From the NCBI RefSeq assembly GCF_963676685.1, contig NC_092344.1, forward strand, positions 93,154,749-93,218,748: 64,000 nucleotides of DNA, written 5' to 3'. The translations under genes and the position numbers were made by a program. Below, in pieces: positions 58,520 through 64,000 of the stretch. Each line of letters opens with the position of its first letter. Position 1 is the first letter of the stretch. This DNA is from Mytilus edulis (lineage: Eukaryota; Mollusca; Bivalvia; Mytilida; Mytilidae). The notes below the pieces were generated by a model. It had not been told where the DNA came from. It did no database searches and worked only from the letters and a program-made list of their open reading frames with translations.

Positions 58520-60960
58520 TAAAAATAATATCCTCAGTGATCACATGATCACAACTACAAACACATTTGTATCATTGAATCATCAGCGGGGAAGGACAAC
58601 AAATAATATAGAAAATGAAATACGAACTCAATATTATGATATCGAAGTTTGCACGCTATACAGAGGTAATTACATAGAGTATTAAGCTTTTTGATCATAT
58701 GACCAGAAAATAATTGTATAAATTTATAACAACATGTTTTATAGTCTTTCTATTTTTATATATTATTTTGTTTTATTTTAAAAATATTTGTCACATACTT
58801 GTATATAATGGTATTCATCTCTAATCAGATATTTATTATATGTATTACCTTATTTGTGTTTGCGTTCAACGCTAAATCTAGAGGTAACAAGTTTGCGTAG
58901 TACAAACCCATTATTTTGACACTTTGGACACTAAGTAAATAACCTTTGATTAAATAGTTATGTGTAACCATGCATCTTGACACCCAACATGGAATACCTT
59001 TTTTTAATTAACATCCTAAGTTTTGTTTATCAAGGTTTTTAACAAGACCTTTCTAACACAAACCATAAAAAAAAGTGGATGAGATCTCAGATGCTCCGGA
59101 AAGTTACACAGATTGATACTGTTTCCAATGTGGCGTCCATCGTGTTGCTCTTATAAGTACTTCCCCGATGATAAGTCTAATTCGGTAGAACACATTGGAG
59201 TGCGTAAAACAAATAGTATCCGAGTTAATACTTTACACCAATACTTTAAGAATTCTGCATACCTCGCTTTTGATAAGAGGATATACCCAACTTAGTGTAT
59301 ACCATGTACAGAGATGCACACAAATGCGCTTTCGGTGTTGACATGGAATATATATTATATGGTAATTTCTATAAATTTCCTTCTACAAAAGTATGTTGTT
59401 TTTTAATACATAGAATTTTCTTATTCCAGGCATAGACTACCCTAGCCATATTTGGCACAACGTTTGGAATTTTGGGTCCTCAATGCTCTTCAATGTTGTA
59501 CTTGTTTTGCTTTATAACTGTTTTGATCTGAGGGTCACTGTTGAGTCTTATGAAGACGAAATGCGCGTCTGGCGTACTAAGTGATAAGCCTGTAGCCTTT
59601 GATAACTGTTCATACTCTTGAAATGTAACTTTTATCCACCTTTTTAGAATTTAAATTTCTATAAACTGAAGACGGTTCGGATTGTAGAATCTATTGGTAA
59701 ATAGTATTACTGTGATCAGAGGACTGATTTTCACCTAAAGCGTTTTAGGTCAACTTTGTCTGAATGAAATATAATCCATATATTTATAGCAAATAATTCT
59801 ATTTCAGACAAAAAAGTAAATCGTGCCACCACTCAAACTGACTACAATTTGGATGATAACTCCATGCTTTGATATTCAATTAGCAGATTAAAGAATTTAT
59901 GTGTCTATCAGGGTGTTTTCTTTTTAAATTGATATAGCATGCCTTTCTTTGTAAGATTTTGTTTTAAGCAAAATACACACGTGTATATCGCATATAAGGT
60001 GTATACTAAAATAGCGTGCTGCAATGATTACATATTTAGAAGAAAAAAACTCTGACGTCATACAATGAAGCGTAAACACCAAAACAAACACGCATTAACA
60101 CTTCGAATAGTACCATGTTAACTTCATGCATTTGGTATACAAAGTCATTCTTGGTCCTGTATCCCGCTCTCATGTGATGTGAAAATTTACCTTATAAATT
60201 CTTGACGATCTGTGTTTGCAATAACTGAAAACATGCACTCATACAAACTATTTTATGTCCCACTGGTTACCATGTCATTAGCTAGTATTTGACAAAAACA
60301 CTTTATCGTGATAATTGTTGTCTGATTATGCATATAATAGAAATTGTCTTCATCTCTTCAAACATTGTTTTACAACATCTGTACTTTCTTGATTGTATTT
60401 TATATGCAAAGGCAGAGAAGACATAAGTGTTAAATGTGTTTCTTTTGTAATGTGTGTACTTAGCTTATCAGTCCTCACTTGGCGACAAATATACCTTTGT
60501 TGATATAAATCTTCAGAGGCTATTCATTTGTAGACTTATTCCCTTGTAGGTCTGTTAGATTGTCGCAAACGCTTAAATTGATAAAGGCAAATGCTGAAAT
60601 CATGTTGTATTAACGCTTCCAAGTGAGATAGACACCCAATGGTTTTTTTTACATTAACACTTAGAATTCAGTAGCTAAATATTTTCGTAAGCGTTCACAC
60701 GCAATATCAGTCGTTAACAGAAAGTGTCTTTGCTTTAAAAATTTACAAATAATATGTATTATTATTTTGAAAAGCCTCAAGTACAACATTAGACAAATGC
60801 TAAAAACACGAGAAGATTATTATGATTGCATACAAACGTTATTGTTTCTGGAAAGAATTTTGTAATTAAAATTCATGAATAACATGCAATAGGAAAACAA
60901 CGAACACAAATACTAATGATCATACAAATCCTCTATGGATTAATTTAATCAAAACTAAAT
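58520..60960. other. Non-coding between GIY-YIG exon and GPCR gene
   Basis: Contains the retroelement tail at 59055-59170 and a mussel repeat tail at 59520-59605. The rest shows no gene. Confidence 0.5.
59055..59170 (-). repeat. Solo Penelope-like 3' tail
   Basis: 'gatctcagatgctccggaaa' and 'tggcgtccatcgtgttgctc' match the retroelement tail. The following 'ttccccgatgataagtctaa' may extend it. Confidence 0.5.
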
Positions 60961-60969
60961 TTCTAGAAT

Positions 60970-61002
60970 TATATAAATCTCGATCCTGCCAGTCCTTACA
61001 TT
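60970..61002 (+). promoter_or_regulatory. Possible TATA box and initiator of the GPCR gene
   Basis: TATATAAA at 60970-60977 is followed by TTACATT (60996-61002), an exact match to the initiator consensus. Its A at 60998 lies 28 bp after the first T of the TATA motif. A start there would give a 5' leader of about 16 nt. The spacing is right, but A+T-rich matches occur by chance. Confidence 0.35.
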
Positions 61003-61013
61003 GAGTAGCCACA

Positions 61014-62108
61014 ATGTATTTCAAGAATGCTACAACGTTTTATGAACTAACAACATTTGCATCTGGACGTGATTTAAATTTTTCTCTGATGTCAAACTCC
61101 TCTACTAATGAAACATCGTATATACCTGATTGTACATGGAACCTTGAGATAATTGAATGGATAAAAATGGCATTTATTTTGATAGGTATCATAGGAAACG
61201 GTTTGACATTCATAGTGATAATAATTAATAAGTCTTTACACAATGTTACATTCTCCACGATAGGTCTCCTTGCCTTTGCAGATTTTCTTTATTGCTTTTC
61301 TGCTATATTATGGGAATTATTTATGGTAGCCTATATGGAAACTGAAAACAATTTTCGGAGATATTTGCAGTGTGTTAACGACGCGTTCTACACATTTCTA
61401 ACGATGTTTATTGGAAAATTACTGTCTGTATCGTATCTAGCGTCGACTCTGCTGGTTACAACATTATCTGTATTTCGCTATATAGTTCTTGTTCATCCCT
61501 TAAAATCAAAGCTGATTTTGAACAAATGTATTGTTCTGATAATTTTCGTAGTTGTGTGGATTTTTGCTGTATTAAATGTTATTTGGAAAAGTTCAAGTGT
61601 ACATGACCTTAACAGTACAATTTCGAACATAGTTGATTTTCAAGTAACGTACACCATTCCATTAGCTGTCGTTATAATTTTTCACACACTAAAGTTACTG
61701 TCTCTAAAACGGAATCAGTTTAGAAATACAGAAAAACAAGTGAAGAAAATGGAAAAGATTGTCCTTGCAATCATTTTGGCATTTATGATATTTCCGTTGC
61801 CATGGCAAATATTACGACTTCTGCATGTGATATCAGTTTATGACGCCGATTACATACCCCAAACTCTCAGTGGATTTTTCCTCCTAATAAATAACTGCAT
61901 TAATCCACTTTTTTATGCTTTCTTGTCAGCGAATGTCAGGAAAAGGATTGTCTTGATGTTGGTATTTCCATGTCGACTTATTTGTAAATGCGAAAACAGA
62001 CATTGTTTGTCCATACGCCAACACAGAAAATCAACAATATACTCTGTTTCAACAGATACAACGTCCTCTTCTATGACAAAAGAGACTTTCAAAAGTGTTA
62101 CAGTATAA
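61014..62108 (+). CDS. Rhodopsin-class G protein-coupled receptor, intronless, orphan
   Basis: A single 364-residue frame starts with ATG at 61014. The N-terminus carries four N-glycosylation sites (N5, N22, N28, N32). Seven hydrophobic helices follow: about 51-71 with GN at 61-62, 79-104 with LAFAD and D90, 125-152, 171-190 with W182, 210-230 with P216, 247-270, and 283-305 with NPLFY at 297-301. Next come a basic helix-8 stretch and cysteines (320, 324, 326) that could be palmitoylated, then a Ser/Thr-rich tail suited to arrestin binding. This places it in class A, probably among peptide receptors; the ligand is unknown. Oddities: the DRY motif reads F-R-Y (154-156), the TM6 tryptophan position is Pro261 (FPLP instead of CWLP), and the second extracellular loop has no cysteine to pair with Cys120. 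The lack of introns is common in invertebrate receptors of this class. It has no close neighbour. Confidence 0.88.
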   Translation: MYFKNATTFYELTTFASGRDLNFSLMSNSSTNETSYIPDCTWNLEIIEWIKMAFILIGIIGNGLTFIVIIINKSLHNVTFSTIGLLAFADFLYCFSAILWELFMVAYMETENNFRRYLQCVNDAFYTFLTMFIGKLLSVSYLASTLLVTTLSVFRYIVLVHPLKSKLILNKCIVLIIFVVVWIFAVLNVIWKSSSVHDLNSTISNIVDFQVTYTIPLAVVIIFHTLKLLSLKRNQFRNTEKQVKKMEKIVLAIILAFMIFPLPWQILRLLHVISVYDADYIPQTLSGFFLLINNCINPLFYAFLSANVRKRIVLMLVFPCRLICKCENRHCLSIRQHRKSTIYSVSTDTTSSSMTKETFKSVTV

Positions 62109-63375
62109 TTCAAAAATTGTAAGTTAGAAAGGAGTGTTAAGCTTTCTTTTTTTTAAATTAAAATACTATTCAATCTAGATTCATACTAACTAAACACTAT
62201 CTATAAACGAGCAAAATGAGTGAAACATTTTGAAGTGTTTTTAATCTTGACTGACTTGCATTGTTCATTACTTTTTCGTTAAATGAATTTGATAAAGTAT
62301 GTGTATCCTATAAAGCTATTATTGTTATGTCATATACATATTGCTATTCCATTGTTTATTTGTTATTACGCCTCACAAACAAAAATCTGGTGACATATTG
62401 CTATTCTCCCGTTTCATTTTTATAATTATTAGGTTATTCTAACTTTCCGTGGAAAGACTTTTTGATTTTGTGTATTGATCATTTGTTGTTCGTCAGCCAC
62501 TATTGTTTCTTAAATTTCGCTTTTGTTTCGCAATATGTCGATAAGACATGTGATAATATCGAAGTTACTGCGCTTAGCGAACACTTTTTCACAAGGGAGT
62601 TATCTCCCCGTATAATGTTTTTTCATATTATAGCTTATTTTTATTCTCCTAAATTGTCGTTATTTACTCATGATGATCTGTTAAATAAGGATGGAAACGG
62701 TCTGGTAACAAGTTATACAAAGCTATTCCCCTTTTCGTGTTTGACATGAGTGGTATGTTGTCCATAAACAGGAAAATGTTGCCAAGCTATAAACCCATCA
62801 TAGATACCAGGATTAAAATTTTGTATTTACGCCATAGCTACTCCTCAGAAAGAGTTATCGACATAAGCCCACACAAATTTTCTATTTCTTTTGATTTTCC
62901 TGCTTATGTTTAGGAGAAATTGACTTTTCAATAATAAAATAATTCAACTTCCGTAATGTTTTATTCGAATTCTGCTCATCAGTTTGATTCGTTCTGATTT
63001 TATATTTTTTGTTGCATACAATGCTCATTAGGTTTCAAAAGTAAGTGCGAATTATCGATGGTAAACGAAAAGTCAAAAATTAGAATGCCATCATGCCGTT
63101 ATTGTGTCAGGTCATTGCCATGGACAGACAGTTATTAAACACACAATAATCTGATGTGCTTTCAGTTTAACCTTTGAAGACCTGTATTAGCAGGTTTACA
63201 AAAGAATCTTTTTGAGGGATGACCACAAACACATCATGTATCTGCCTTGTCTTAACTGATCATTGTTTCAACCAGTAACATATAGGGTCAGAGACACTTG
63301 TCTTTGAAATTATTTTGTTATATTTCGATTCCGCGGTTGTCTATCCCATTGAAACTTGTCATGTCGTAAATCTAT
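62109..63375. other. 3' flank of the GPCR gene, non-coding
   Basis: ATTAAA occurs at 62157 and AATAAA at 62933, either of which could be the polyadenylation signal. The + frame at 62462-62749 has no recognisable domain. Confidence 0.4.
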
Positions 63376-63990
63376 ATGCAATTGTCTACAATATTGTGTA
63401 TGATACACATATCGTTCTCGAAATCATTCGTAGAACTTCCAGGTAGGTCACACAAAATTTATGTTTCTTCTTATAGCAAAATGGTAATGTTAATCGCAGT
63501 GAATATTCTGACTAAAGCAAATAGAATTTTTTGTCAAACGCTGTCTACTCGTTTGTTCAATAATACAAGGAGAACATGTTATAGACAAATCATAGCATTG
63601 CATGGAATAAAAAATGGTCATTACCTATCAGTTCTTGGTCAGAGTGGAACAAAGTGGAGCCATTTAATTAACAAATTGAAAACGACCTAACAAAAGAAGG
63701 GCGAAAACGGTTGCAGTAACAAGAATTACAGATGGTGGGATAACAGATGGTAATTTTTCAAACGATAAACACCTAAAACACTCTTTAAACAAATTAAATA
63801 TGTTTGTAGGACAGTAATATCTTCAGTTCAAGATTTAGTAAACAAAGACCCTGGAGATTTTTGTTTTCTATCTGATCTTTTTAAACTGTATTTAAGCAAA
63901 ATAGTCCTTATTGACGATTTGTGACTGGATGAGTTTGATTTTGTTAAAGCCATACATGGCATTTCAAAGTGAAATCTACCACCGAATGTA
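63376..63990 (+). pseudogene. Decayed P-loop (PIF1-helicase-like) ATPase fragment
   Basis: The frame 63376-63690 encodes C-Y-R-Q-I-I-A-L-H-G followed by VLGQSGTKWSHLINKL. This looks like a Walker A loop (expected G-x-x-G-x-G-K-S) in which the Gly-Lys pair has been changed. After the stop at 63690, another frame continues with KTVAVTRIT, like the strand after Walker A in PIF1-type helicases. A further segment ends with an acidic V-L-I-D-D that could be Walker B. At least one frameshift and one stop separate the pieces. PIF1-like helicases in mollusc genomes are often Helitron derived; no Helitron ends were seen. The fragment may continue beyond the window. Confidence 0.4.
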
Positions 63991-64000
63991 CATGCGAAAC

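Overview
The window looks like nuclear DNA of a bivalve mollusc, most likely a mussel (Mytilidae). It is A+T rich, genes are broken into short exons with GT/AG borders, and almost all remaining space is interspersed repeats whose consensus sequences I recognise from mussel genomes. This assignment rests on repeat and gene recognition, not on a database search. There is no bacterial, organellar or viral gene organisation.

Four host-type genes are supported, all on the + strand. (1) 10.8-19.3 kb: the last seven exons of a plexin-domain-containing (PLXDC/TEM7-type) single-pass receptor. Its 5' part lies upstream of 10.8 kb or outside the window. (2) 32.7-47.1 kb: a complete 15-exon multicopper oxidase of the animal laccase type, 769 residues, with all four copper motifs and an unusual C-terminal membrane anchor. 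(3) About 57.47-57.86 kb: a small exon encoding a GIY-YIG nuclease domain followed by an AT-hook-like tail. (4) 61.0-62.1 kb: an intronless rhodopsin-class GPCR with several non-canonical switch residues. A decayed P-loop/PIF1-helicase-like fragment lies at the right edge (63.4-64.0 kb).

The rest is mobile DNA. A two-gene PIF/Harbinger transposon (25.3-30.6 kb) carries a Myb/SANT-like ORF on + and a spliced HARBI1-type DDE transposase on -. Two truncated Penelope-like reverse-transcriptase copies (23.75-24.9 and 41.9-43.4 kb, - strand) share a 3' tail that also occurs alone at about seven other places. A foldback element at 13.5-15.9 kb is interrupted by a 1.93-kb DNA element with a TTA duplication and helically phased CATCG/TTCG boxes. 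Several MITE-like families with clear terminal inverted repeats, two minisatellites and two SINE-like families fill introns and intergenic space.

Functionally the genes are neighbours rather than an operon. The oxidase and the two receptors are all membrane proteins, but nothing in the sequence shows that they act together. The most unusual items are the free-standing GIY-YIG/AT-hook exon, the 21-bp phased box array, the shared 3'-tail logic of the Penelope-like copies, the recurrent 'module + GACG tract + terminal hairpin' repeat design, and the GPCR lacking the DRY acid, the TM6 tryptophan and the ECL2 cysteine.
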